Assembly (NCBI RefSeq): GCF_004745525.1
Contig: NZ_RKLY01000007.1
Span: 1 to 64,000 of the forward strand
Direction of reading: 5' to 3'
DNA from: Companilactobacillus suantsaicola
GTDB lineage: Bacteria; Bacillota; Bacilli; Lactobacillales; Lactobacillaceae
Length of the DNA: 64,000 nucleotides
Positions 55,185 to 64,000 of the stretch are shown here, piece after piece. A program made the translations under genes and the position numbers. The notes under the pieces are model-generated. The model was not told the DNA's origin. It was given only the letters and a program-made list of their open reading frames with translations, and ran no database searches. Positions within the stretch are counted from its first letter, which is position 1. The number at the start of each line of letters is the position of its first letter.

Positions 55185-55210
55185 GGACATTCCTCCAAAG
55201 TAATCGGCAA

Positions 55211-55240
55211 TAAAAAGAGTGAGCATTTCTGCTCACTCAT
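55211..55240 (-). terminator. polC terminator / possible rimP leader attenuator
   Basis: GAGTGAGCA (55217-55225) and TGCTCACTC (55230-55238) pair, with TTTTTATTG following on the minus strand. It lies only 27 bases before the rimP start, so any rimP promoter upstream would read through it. Confidence 0.85.
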
Positions 55241-55308
55241 TAATCAGTAATTAACTAGTAGTTAATTTAACATATTTTAACTATTAAAGCAACTTATAAC
55301 AACCATAC

Positions 55309-58300
55309 CTAGAACAATGACAATTGATTTTCGTCGGGCATTCCATCTAAAACATGATTTTCTGTCATGTATTCGATAATAGTTTTCGAAACTTTTCCGC
55401 GAGTACCTAAATCTTGTTTAGATAAGAATGGTTGTTCCTCACGGGCAGCAACGATTTGCTTGGCAACGTTATCACCTAGGCCAGGAATGGCATTGAAAGG
55501 TGCTAGAAGCGTCTTGTCATCGATGATCTTGAAATCAAACGCATCTGACTTCTCTAAATCAACCATCTTGATCTTAAAACCACGTTCCAAACATTCATTA
55601 GCCAATTCCAAAACTGTCAATAAGTTCTTTTCTTTAGTTGATGCGTCCATCCCTTTATCGTTGATAGCTTTCATTGAAGCCTTAACAGCATCTTTTCCGG
55701 TCGTCATGGCAACTAAATCGAAATCGTCAGCTCGAACTGAGAAATATGCACAATAATAATAAAGTGGATAATGGACTTTAAAGTAAGCAATTCTGAGCGC
55801 CATGATGATATAAGCAGTCGCATGGGCTCTAGGGAACATATACTTGATCTTCAAACAAGAGTCAATATACCAATCAGGTACATCGGCATCCTTCATGGCT
55901 TGTTTCCAGTCATCTGGAATACCACGACCTTTTCTAACATGTTCCATAATTTGAAAGGCCATCTGTGAATCCATTCCATAGTGAATCAAATCCATCATGA
56001 TATTATCACGACAACCAATAACATCTTTCAGAGTAACGACCCCTTTGTCGATTAACTCTTCCGCGTTACCTAACCAAACATCCGTCCCATGAGATAAACC
56101 TGAGATCTGGAGCAATTCAGCAAAAGTAGTTGGATGAGTCTTTTCTAACATGCCTCGAACAAATCTAGTACCAAATTCGGGAACTCCTAGTGTACCGGTC
56201 TTAGAAAAGATTTGTTCTGGCGTAACATTGAGTGATTCGGTACCACTAAACAATTGCATAACTCCAGGATCCTTAACTGGTAAACCCTTTGGATCGATTC
56301 CTGACAAATCTTGTAGCATACGAATCATCGTCGGATCATCATGTCCTAAGATATCAAGCTTTAAGATATTATCATGGATCGAATGGAAATCAAAGTGAGT
56401 CGTTTTCCAAAGTGCACTTTGATCATCAGCTGGATATTGGATTGGCGTAAAGTCGAAAATATCCATGTAGTCTGGCACAACAATGATACCAGCTGGATGT
56501 TGACCAGTTGTTCGTTTAACACCAGTCGATCCCATAGCCAAACGTTCTTCCTCAGCGTTTCTGAAGTTTTGACCAGTTAGCTCTTCATAATTTTTAACGT
56601 AACCAAACGCTGTTCGATCAGCAATCGTACCAATCGTACCGGCACGGAAAACATGATCTTCCCCAAACAATACTTTCGTATAATTATGGGCAACAGGTTG
56701 ATAATCACCAGAGAAGTTCAAATCAATATCAGGAACCTTATCACCTTTAAAACCTAAGAAAGTTTCAAAAGGAATATCCTGACCATCTTTGGCCAATTCA
56801 GCACCACATTTAGGACATTTCTTGTCTGGTAAATCATACCCAGAACCTACTTCACCTTTGGTAAAGAATTCTGAATACTTACACTTAGGACAACGATAAT
56901 GTGGTGGCAAAGGATTAACTTCCGTAATTCCTGTCATCGTCGCAACGAAACTTGAGCCAACGGAACCACGGGAACCAACCAAATAACCATCTTTGTTAGA
57001 TTTATAAACTAGCCGTTGAGCAATCAAATAAATAACTGAGAACCCATTACCAATGATACTCTTCAATTCTCTATCCATTCGCTTTTGAACTAGTTCTGGC
57101 AGTGGATCACCATATAATTCATGTGCTTTATTCATCGTCAAACTGCGAATTTCATCTTCCGCACCCTCCATTTTTGGAGTATACAGTTTATCCTTGACGG
57201 GTGACATTTCATCAATTGAATCCATGATCTTCTTGGGATTATCGACAATGATTTCTTGTTCCGTCTGTTGATCCATAAAACTAAACTCATCAAACATCTC
57301 ATTAGTCGTTCTAAATTGAACATCTGGCAACTCTGGTCGACGAGCCAAAGCGTTACTCTTAACAGCTTTGATGACAATATCACGATAAACTTTGTCATGT
57401 GGATCAAGATAATGAATATCCCCAGTTGCTACAACTGGTTTATTCAATTCTTTTCCTAATTTAACGATATTTTTCAAAATCTGTTCAAGTGCATCTTCAT
57501 CTTTGATAATTTTGATATCAATCAGATGTTGATACAAAGTCTTAGGCATGACCTCTAAATAATCGTAATATTGAGCCAATTCACGAGTATCGTCATAACC
57601 CTTTTGCATCATACTAGTAAATACTTCACCATTCTCACAAGCTGAACCAACAATAATTCCTTCACGATACTTGTTCAACAAACGGCGGGGAACTCGAGCT
57701 GTTCGATAAAAATATCTGGTCATTGAATACGAAACAATTTTGAACATATTCTTCAGACCGGCTTGAGTCTTAGCTAGTAAAATTGCATGACTTGGGCGGG
57801 CTTGCTTGTAGGCTTCGTCCCCACCAATGTGATCATTTAATTGATCGACATTAGTCGTACCAAACTTGTCTTCCAGTTCCTCAAATAACTTATACATCAA
57901 ATAGCCAGTCGTTTCAGCATCAGAATCGGCACGATGGTGATGTTCCAAAACAATATTGTAACGTTTAGCCAATGAATCCAATTTGTGATTACGATATTCA
58001 GAATGTAATGTTCGTGACATTTCCAAAGTATCGATCACCGGCATTAATAATCTTGAGCGCCCCATTCTCGTTAAGGCCGCATTCATGAATCCCATATCAA
58101 AAGTAACATTGTGACCAACTAAGATAGCGTCACCCACAAAGTCATCCATGAATTCACCAACAACTGTCTGCTCATCACCAGCATCTTTAACCATTTCATC
58201 AGTGATACTGGTCAAATTAGTCGTGACATCAGACAAAGGATGACCGGGATTAATAAATTTATCAAAGCGGGCCACCACTTCGCCATCCTTCATTCTTGTG

Positions 58301-59613
58301 GCACCAATTTCAATGATTGAGTCATAAACTGCCGACAGACCAGTTGTTTCGGTATCAAAAATGACATACTCGCTACCTTTTAGATCCTGATCACGCAAGT
58401 TATACGCAATTGGATTGCCTTCATCAACTAAATCAACTTCAACACCGTAGGCAATCTTAACGCCAAATTTCTTTCCAGCATTGTAAGCTTCCGGAAAGGC
58501 CTGTAAAGCATGATGATCAGTGATAGCAATTCCCGTTTGACCCCAAGAACTTGCACGTTTGATCAAATCGGTTGCACTCGGAATGGCATCCATTTGACTC
58601 ATATTCGTATGTGCATGTAATTCGATTCGCTTATTGTCTTCTGGAGCAGTATCCTGACGATTTTCATGTTTGATGATATTGATATCATTAGCCATAATGA
58701 CCAATTCACGAGAAAAATTATCTTCTTGTACATTTCCACGTACTCTGATCCAAGTTCCCTTGTCTAGACTAGCAAAGAAGTTTTCGTCATCTTCGCCATT
58801 AGAAAACTTCTTGATACTGAATGAAGAAGTATAATCAGTCACTTTCATAATCAACAATGAACGTCCAGACTTCAATTTACGAACATCAATATCAAAGACA
58901 TAACCTTCAACAACTTTGTTACGGTCTTCTTCGATGATATCGACCATTTGCGTGATCTCTTGATCATTAGGAATCTTGCGACCAACCTTAGACACGTTTC
59001 CAGCTGGTTTAGCGGCTTTTTTCTCACTAACTTCTTTAGCTTTAGCTTGAAATTGCTTAGTTTTTTCTTCGTTAGCAGCTTTCATCGCTGCTGCTTTTTC
59101 TTGATACTTGGCTTCATCAATATTGGTTCGAATCTTGAAATCAGGAAAACCGAGACTGCTGTATTCTGACTGCAAACCTTCAACGACTTTACCATTGACA
59201 ACATCAGCCATGAAATCATTTGAAACATCCAAAAAAACTTGGTCATTTTCCATATGTGGCGGTGTTTGACTAATCTTATCTAAGACCATTGGCGATTGAA
59301 CATTACAGTCATTTAAGACATAGTTCCAATAATCTTTAATATCTTGTTCATTCAATTGAGATTGAGTCGTTTTGATTTCAAAGTTAACTTGTGCGATTCC
59401 TTCAAAACTAGCACGCAAGGCCTGAACAAAAGTCATAAACTCTTTAAATGGCAAAACTTGTTTGAACTCAAAAAAGAAAGTCCATCTCTTACTATTTTTA
59501 TGGACTTCCAATTTATTTAATTTGCCATCAACAAATGAATCTTGCGATGGTAAAAGACTTTCGAGTTTAATTTGCTTAACTAAAATTTGAAAAAGTTGTT
59601 TTGTATCTGACAT
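55309..59613 (-). CDS. polC: DNA polymerase III alpha subunit PolC
   Basis: The 1434-residue Gram-positive replicative polymerase has an OB domain, the PHP domain ([14 protein letters not shown]), a proofreading exonuclease inserted in it ([16 protein letters not shown]), a zinc site ([18 protein letters not shown]) and the polymerase core with [13 protein letters not shown]. It is full length. It shares a transcript with proS upstream (gap 38 bases). Confidence 0.98.
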   Translation of the reverse strand: MSDTKQLFQILVKQIKLESLLPSQDSFVDGKLNKLEVHKNSKRWTFFFEFKQVLPFKEFMTFVQALRASFEGIAQVNFEIKTTQSQLNEQDIKDYWNYVLNDCNVQSPMVLDKISQTPPHMENDQVFLDVSNDFMADVVNGKVVEGLQSEYSSLGFPDFKIRTNIDEAKYQEKAAAMKAANEEKTKQFQAKAKEVSEKKAAKPAGNVSKVGRKIPNDQEITQMVDIIEEDRNKVVEGYVFDIDVRKLKSGRSLLIMKVTDYTSSFSIKKFSNGEDDENFFASLDKGTWIRVRGNVQEDNFSRELVIMANDINIIKHENRQDTAPEDNKRIELHAHTNMSQMDAIPSATDLIKRASSWGQTGIAITDHHALQAFPEAYNAGKKFGVKIAYGVEVDLVDEGNPIAYNLRDQDLKGSEYVIFDTETTGLSAVYDSIIEIGATRMKDGEVVARFDKFINPGHPLSDVTTNLTSITDEMVKDAGDEQTVVGEFMDDFVGDAILVGHNVTFDMGFMNAALTRMGRSRLLMPVIDTLEMSRTLHSEYRNHKLDSLAKRYNIVLEHHHRADSDAETTGYLMYKLFEELEDKFGTTNVDQLNDHIGGDEAYKQARPSHAILLAKTQAGLKNMFKIVSYSMTRYFYRTARVPRRLLNKYREGIIVGSACENGEVFTSMMQKGYDDTRELAQYYDYLEVMPKTLYQHLIDIKIIKDEDALEQILKNIVKLGKELNKPVVATGDIHYLDPHDKVYRDIVIKAVKSNALARRPELPDVQFRTTNEMFDEFSFMDQQTEQEIIVDNPKKIMDSIDEMSPVKDKLYTPKMEGAEDEIRSLTMNKAHELYGDPLPELVQKRMDRELKSIIGNGFSVIYLIAQRLVYKSNKDGYLVGSRGSVGSSFVATMTGITEVNPLPPHYRCPKCKYSEFFTKGEVGSGYDLPDKKCPKCGAELAKDGQDIPFETFLGFKGDKVPDIDLNFSGDYQPVAHNYTKVLFGEDHVFRAGTIGTIADRTAFGYVKNYEELTGQNFRNAEEERLAMGSTGVKRTTGQHPAGIIVVPDYMDIFDFTPIQYPADDQSALWKTTHFDFHSIHDNILKLDILGHDDPTMIRMLQDLSGIDPKGLPVKDPGVMQLFSGTESLNVTPEQIFSKTGTLGVPEFGTRFVRGMLEKTHPTTFAELLQISGLSHGTDVWLGNAEELIDKGVVTLKDVIGCRDNIMMDLIHYGMDSQMAFQIMEHVRKGRGIPDDWKQAMKDADVPDWYIDSCLKIKYMFPRAHATAYIIMALRIAYFKVHYPLYYYCAYFSVRADDFDLVAMTTGKDAVKASMKAINDKGMDASTKEKNLLTVLELANECLERGFKIKMVDLEKSDAFDFKIIDDKTLLAPFNAIPGLGDNVAKQIVAAREEQPFLSKQDLGTRGKVSKTIIEYMTENHVLDGMPDENQLSLF

Positions 59614-59650
59614 ATTCTATCCTTCGAAAATAAAAAAGGCCTAAGCCTCA

Positions 59651-61357
59651 TTACTGATTCTTAAGCAATATTTTTACTGAATTTACTAATTCATCTTTAC
59701 TTACTTCAATTGTTTCACCAGTACTTCTTATCTTTAGTTCAACAATTCCGTCAGCTGCCTTTTTACCAACTGTGATTCTAATTGGTAAACCAATCAAATC
59801 TGAATCGGCAAATTTAACACCTGGACGTTCTTTACGATCATCAAGTAAAACATCGTATCCTTCATTTTGCAACAATTCAACAATTTCGTCACTCAATTTG
59901 CCTTGAACGTCATTATTGTACTTAATTGGAACAACATGGATTTGGTATGGAGCTAGTGCAACTGGCCAAATAATTCCATTCTCGTCATTGTGTTGTTCAA
60001 TGATAGCTGACAACAAACGAGAAATTCCGATACCGTAACAACCCATGATCAATGGATTTGATTTTCCATTTTCATCTAAGAAATTAGCACCCAATGCTTT
60101 AGAGAATTTAGTACCCAATTTGAAAATGTGACCAATTTCAATACCACGAGTGAATTTGATTTTACCGTGGCCATCAGGTGAAGTTTCACCTTCCTTGATA
60201 ATACGGAAATCTCTAAATTCAGGAGTCTCTTCAACAATGTCATCAAAGTTAGCGTTAAAGAGATGCACATCAGCTTTGTTCAAACCAACGACAAAATTCA
60301 TTAAACCAACTAATGAACTATCGTACAAGACCTTAACTTTTTCATCCATACCTTTAGGACCGATAAAGCCAGGTACACTCTTGAAGACATCACTAACTTC
60401 TTCAGGTGTAGCTTCACGTAAGAAATCAGCACCCAAATAATTCTTCAATTTAACGTCATTGACATCATAGTCGCCACGAATCATTACTAAGACTGGTTCG
60501 TCGTCAGCCATATAAGCTACAGCTTTCATGATTCTAGCTGGTTCAACTTTTAGAAGTTCTGCTAAAGCGGAAATTGTATGAACATTAGGAGTATCAACTT
60601 CCTTAGCTTCCTTTTTGTCTTCAACTAGATTTTCATCCATTTTACTTGCGGCCATTTCCAAGTTAGCTGAATAGTCACTGTCATCTGAATAAGCGATAGT
60701 ATCTTCACCAATATCAGCAATGGCAGAAAATTCCTTAGAATCAGTTCCACCCATGGCACCAGCATCACCGATAATAGCACGATAATTAAGACCGGCAGCA
60801 TCAAAAATGTTGCGGTAAGCTTGTTCCATTTGGTTGAAAATAACATCTAATTGATCTTTATTAGCAGTAAATGAATATGCATCTTGCATTAAGAATTCAC
60901 GACCACGTAATAAACCATAACGAGGACGATCTTCATCACGATACTTCATTTGCATTTGATATAAAACAAGTGGCAATTTCTTGTAACTATTCAAGCTTTC
61001 CTTTACAACACTGGTAAAAGTTTCTTCATGAGTTGGTCCTAAAACGAACTCTCTTTCATGACGATCCTTTAATTTGAAAAGATTATCACCGTATGTTTCA
61101 TAACGGCCACTTTCTTTCCACAAGTCGGCAGGCAAAATAGCAGGCATTTGCATTTCAGCTGCGTCAACTTTATCCATTTCCTTACGGATAATATCTTCAA
61201 GTTTACGAATTACAGACCAGGCAAGTGGTAAATAACTATACACACCGGCTGAAACTTGACGAACATATCCGGCTCTCAACATCAATTGATGACTGACAGC
61301 TTCCGCATCTGAAGGTGTTTGCTTCAGTGTTGGAATATATAATTTTGATTGTTTCAA
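59651..61357 (-). CDS. proS: Prolyl-tRNA synthetase
   Basis: The 568-residue bacterial-type ProRS has class II motif 2 ([20 protein letters not shown]), an editing insert in the middle (about residues 230-390) and [13 protein letters not shown] as motif 3. It charges tRNA-Pro and edits Ala-tRNA-Pro. It follows rseP by 12 bases. Confidence 0.97.
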   Translation of the reverse strand: MKQSKLYIPTLKQTPSDAEAVSHQLMLRAGYVRQVSAGVYSYLPLAWSVIRKLEDIIRKEMDKVDAAEMQMPAILPADLWKESGRYETYGDNLFKLKDRHEREFVLGPTHEETFTSVVKESLNSYKKLPLVLYQMQMKYRDEDRPRYGLLRGREFLMQDAYSFTANKDQLDVIFNQMEQAYRNIFDAAGLNYRAIIGDAGAMGGTDSKEFSAIADIGEDTIAYSDDSDYSANLEMAASKMDENLVEDKKEAKEVDTPNVHTISALAELLKVEPARIMKAVAYMADDEPVLVMIRGDYDVNDVKLKNYLGADFLREATPEEVSDVFKSVPGFIGPKGMDEKVKVLYDSSLVGLMNFVVGLNKADVHLFNANFDDIVEETPEFRDFRIIKEGETSPDGHGKIKFTRGIEIGHIFKLGTKFSKALGANFLDENGKSNPLIMGCYGIGISRLLSAIIEQHNDENGIIWPVALAPYQIHVVPIKYNNDVQGKLSDEIVELLQNEGYDVLLDDRKERPGVKFADSDLIGLPIRITVGKKAADGIVELKIRSTGETIEVSKDELVNSVKILLKNQ

Positions 61358-61369
61358 GTTCTTATCCCC

Positions 61370-62632
61370 CTACTTTATAAAGAAACGCTGAATATCATTC
61401 CAAGTAACAGCAATCATTAAAAGTACTAAAATTCCGACACCAACAAGCGTGATGGCTGTTTCGTATTGTTCTGGAATTGGCTTTCTTCTGATTGCTTCAA
61501 CGATATTTAATAAAATCTTTCCACCATCTAAGGCAGGAATTGGAATTAAATTAACAATTCCTAAGTTCATTGAAAGCATTGATGTAAATAAAATAATATT
61601 GATCAATCCTTGCGAGGCTACTTGCGATGTCATCGAGTAAATCCCGACTGGTCCTGATAATTGATTGATGTTGAATCCACCAGAAACCATCTTTCCTAAA
61701 GCTTGAAAGACCATCACAGTCGTACCCCAACTGTAAGAAAAACCATACTTGATCTTAGCGATAACACTTGAGTCACGCTTAGGCATAATACCGATTAGAC
61801 CGTATTTTTGACCTTGTGATTTAACCGTCTTTGGTGTCAAAGTGACCGTTCTAGTCTTTTCACCAGACTTAACTTGCAAAGTAGTTTTCTTACCAGGATT
61901 ATTTTGAATGTTGGTCGATAGAGCTGTCCAAGATCCCGTTTTCTTCCCGTTAACACTCAAAATCGTGTCGTTAACTTGCAAACCAGCTGCTTGGGCAACG
62001 GAATTTTTCTCAATATGCCCCAGTTGATTTGTCGCAACACCATTCATCATAAAAGCAGCTAAAATTGCAGCTACTACAGCCAGAACAAAGTTATTAAACG
62101 GACCAGCAAAATTAGTGATCATTCTTTTCCAAACAGAAACGGACTGAAGTTGAACATCTCGTGGTGCGATTTGAACTTCAGTTCCGTCTTCTTCAACAAT
62201 TGTTGCATCATGATCTACTGAATACTTTTTAACGACTGATTCGTCGCCATTTTCATAACCCTCAATCACTAAATCATCAACTAAATCTGATTTAGAAATC
62301 TGTACTGGGACCGCATTTGCATCATAAACTTTACTGGAAGTTATTATTTTGACTACTTTATCTTGATCATTTAAAACTAAAGATGCCATCGTTCCTGGTT
62401 GAATATCGGAATCGTCTTCTTGTGCTCCGGCCATTCGAACGTAACCACCCAAAGGTAATAGTCTCAAGGTATAGGTCGTATGGTTTTTACGATAAGCGAC
62501 AATCTTTGGCCCCATTCCAACAGAAAATTCCCGCACCAAGATGCCGGATTTTTTTGCTGCATAATAATGTCCAAATTCATGAACAATAACCAAAATACCA
62601 AAAACGATAATAAACGTAATTATTGCGGTCAT
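61370..62632 (-). CDS. rseP: Site-2 intramembrane metalloprotease RseP
   Basis: The 420-residue membrane protease has the catalytic motif VHEFGHYYAAKKSG in its first helix, a PDZ domain (VAQAAGLQVNDTILSVNG), and the second active-site motif NLIPIPALDGGKI. It cleaves membrane-bound regulators such as anti-sigma factors or signal peptides. It lies between cdsA and proS, as is usual in Firmicutes. Confidence 0.96.
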   Translation of the reverse strand: MTAIITFIIVFGILVIVHEFGHYYAAKKSGILVREFSVGMGPKIVAYRKNHTTYTLRLLPLGGYVRMAGAQEDDSDIQPGTMASLVLNDQDKVVKIITSSKVYDANAVPVQISKSDLVDDLVIEGYENGDESVVKKYSVDHDATIVEEDGTEVQIAPRDVQLQSVSVWKRMITNFAGPFNNFVLAVVAAILAAFMMNGVATNQLGHIEKNSVAQAAGLQVNDTILSVNGKKTGSWTALSTNIQNNPGKKTTLQVKSGEKTRTVTLTPKTVKSQGQKYGLIGIMPKRDSSVIAKIKYGFSYSWGTTVMVFQALGKMVSGGFNINQLSGPVGIYSMTSQVASQGLINIILFTSMLSMNLGIVNLIPIPALDGGKILLNIVEAIRRKPIPEQYETAITLVGVGILVLLMIAVTWNDIQRFFIK

Positions 62633-62651
62633 TTTAACCTCCAGAAGTTGC

Positions 62652-63446
62652 TTAAACTAAACCAAAAATGTGTAACAACGGTAACACGATCAACATGCTA
62701 TCGAAACGATCTAAAATTCCACCGTGACCCGGTAAAATATTTCCTGAATCCTTAACTTTGTAATAACGCTTGTAAGCTGATTCGATCAAATCACCCATTT
62801 GTCCCATAATTGACAAGACAAAGGCAATCATCAACATTGTAGTGATCGAGTATTCTTGTGGAACAAATATCATGTAAACTCCCGATAAAATGAGTGCCAT
62901 GATAATTCCAGCAATAGTACCTTCCCAAGTTTTATTGGGACTAATAGCTGGCCAAAGCTTATGTTTACCAATTTTTCTACCAAAGGTATAGGCAAAAATG
63001 TCAGTTGACCAAACGACAATCAAGGCATACATCAACAAGCCAAGACCGGGTTGAGAATTTCTTACGGCAGCTAAATAATGGAAACCAGTACCAATGTAAA
63101 GCATCGAAACCACTGACACGCCAGCATCTTCAAAATTGAATTTATTCTTTGTTAAGACAGTAATTACCAACAAAATTACGGCAAAAACATAAAATAAATC
63201 TAATCGTGTAAAACTCTTAGGCAACCATCCAGCATAAAATCCATTAGGTACAACTAATACTAGAGTTCCTAAAATTGTTACTAAGAAATCTACTGAGACA
63301 ATGATACGCTTACGCATAATGTATATCTCAAAAACACCAACTGCGGCTAAAGCTGCAGCTGCAACCTCTAACCAAACTCCGCCCGCTAGCAATATGGGAA
63401 TAAAGATTGCTAATGCAATAACGGCAGTAATGACACGTTGTTTCAT
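62652..63446 (-). CDS. cdsA: Phosphatidate cytidylyltransferase
   Basis: The 264-residue enzyme makes CDP-diacylglycerol, the precursor of membrane phospholipids. It has about seven hydrophobic helices, SPNKTWEGTIAGI and the C-terminal signature KVKDSGNILPGHGGILDRFDSM. It follows uppS by 14 bases. Confidence 0.96.
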   Translation of the reverse strand: MKQRVITAVIALAIFIPILLAGGVWLEVAAAALAAVGVFEIYIMRKRIIVSVDFLVTILGTLVLVVPNGFYAGWLPKSFTRLDLFYVFAVILLVITVLTKNKFNFEDAGVSVVSMLYIGTGFHYLAAVRNSQPGLGLLMYALIVVWSTDIFAYTFGRKIGKHKLWPAISPNKTWEGTIAGIIMALILSGVYMIFVPQEYSITTMLMIAFVLSIMGQMGDLIESAYKRYYKVKDSGNILPGHGGILDRFDSMLIVLPLLHIFGLV

Positions 63447-63460
63447 AATTTTCCCCCAAA

Positions 63461-64000
63461 CTAAACTGATCCGAAACGTCGATCTCTGCGATCGAACTCT
63501 TTAATGTCTTTAATTAAATCATCAACCGTAAAATCTGGCCAATAACTGTCATCAAAAATCATTTCTGTATAGGCTAATTGCCAAAGCATGAAGTTAGAGA
63601 TTCTTTCTTCTCCACTAGTTCTAATTAAAAGATCAGGATCTGCCAAATCTTTCAAATGACTAGTTAACAAATGATCAGCGAATACAGAATCATCTATCTT
63701 GCTTGGGTCTATTGAACCACTTGCAGCCTCAATTGCCAAATTTTTAGCAGCATTGACAATTTCAGCACGACCACCATAGTTAAAAGCAAAATTGAGGATC
63801 ATCCCAGTATTATCCTTCGTATCCTCAACTGCTTTTAAAACTACTTTTTTAGTCTTTTCTGGCAAGTGATCAGTAAATCCAGTCACGAACACTTGAATGT
63901 TCTCTTTAATTAAATCAGGCATAAAAGTCCCAAAGAAGTCGACTGGCAATTTCATTAAGAAATTGACCTCTTTACTAGGACGACTCCAATTTTCAGTTGA
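63461..64000 (-). CDS. uppS: Undecaprenyl pyrophosphate synthase, partial
   Basis: The frame stays open to the right window edge: upstream of ATG 63953-63955 it reads STENWSRPSKEVNFL, the conserved UppS core, so the gene is longer than the ATG-delimited frame and its 5' end lies outside. It keeps LNFAFNYGGRAEIV and DLLIRTSGEERISNFMLWQLAYTE. It makes the lipid carrier for wall synthesis. Confidence 0.95.
   Translation of the reverse strand, partial: STENWSRPSKEVNFLMKLPVDFFGTFMPDLIKENIQVFVTGFTDHLPEKTKKVVLKAVEDTKDNTGMILNFAFNYGGRAEIVNAAKNLAIEAASGSIDPSKIDDSVFADHLLTSHLKDLADPDLLIRTSGEERISNFMLWQLAYTEMIFDDSYWPDFTVDDLIKDIKEFDRRDRRFGSV

Overview
The window is low-GC Firmicutes DNA. The core genes and their order (hrcA-grpE-dnaK-dnaJ-lepA; cdsA-rseP-proS-polC; rimP-nusA-ylxR-ylxQ-infB-rbfA; truB-ribF), the class A sortase and the surface-protein style point to a Lactobacillaceae chromosome, perhaps a Companilactobacillus-like species (inference; no 16S here). 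About half of the window, from the left edge to about 31.2 kb, is a siphovirus prophage of the A118/SPP1-like type. The rest is ordinary chromosome.

Prophage. Nearly everything from 1 to 27.5 kb is on the minus strand, so the phage map reads right to left. The lysogeny module lies at 27.2-31.0 kb: a Cro-like gene, a divergent CI-type repressor with its ImmA-type metallopeptidase partner, an acyltransferase cargo gene with its own terminator, and a tyrosine integrase next to tRNA-Ser(CGA), which is the likely attachment target. The early module (19.5-27.2 kb) holds small regulators, a Bet-type annealing protein with a RecE/PD-(D/E)XK-like nuclease, a replisome organizer whose gene contains six 12-bp iterons (probable phage origin), a DnaC-like loader, a RusA resolvase, a Rha/antirepressor-like protein and SSB. 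An ArpU-family late regulator follows, then a structured non-coding stretch with a tRNA-like T-arm and a terminator. The late module runs terS-terL-portal-minor capsid-scaffold-major capsid-connectors-tail tube-chaperones-tape measure-Dit-Tal-fibre. Lysis genes and the other att site must lie left of position 1.

Chromosome, 31.2-64 kb. tRNA-Ser, apt and recJ are followed by a 770-bp intergenic region holding two inverted copies of a 159-bp long-hairpin repeat. Then come a sortase, galE, an Ig-like surface protein, a glutathione-reductase-like flavoprotein, lepA, and the CIRCE-controlled hrcA-grpE-dnaK-dnaJ heat-shock cluster. After these come ribF-truB, the rimP-to-rbfA translation/transcription operon, polC, proS, rseP, cdsA and a partial uppS. 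A second long-hairpin repeat family (about 125-131 bp units, in tandem) sits directly after the stop codons of galE and dnaJ.

The most unusual items are the two hairpin repeat families with covarying arms, the iterons inside the replisome organizer gene, the tRNA-like element before the terminase genes, putative integrase arm sites TTTGCGCA next to the tRNA, and two terminator-like hairpins facing against the prophage early operon. All calls rest on reading the sequence; no database search was run.
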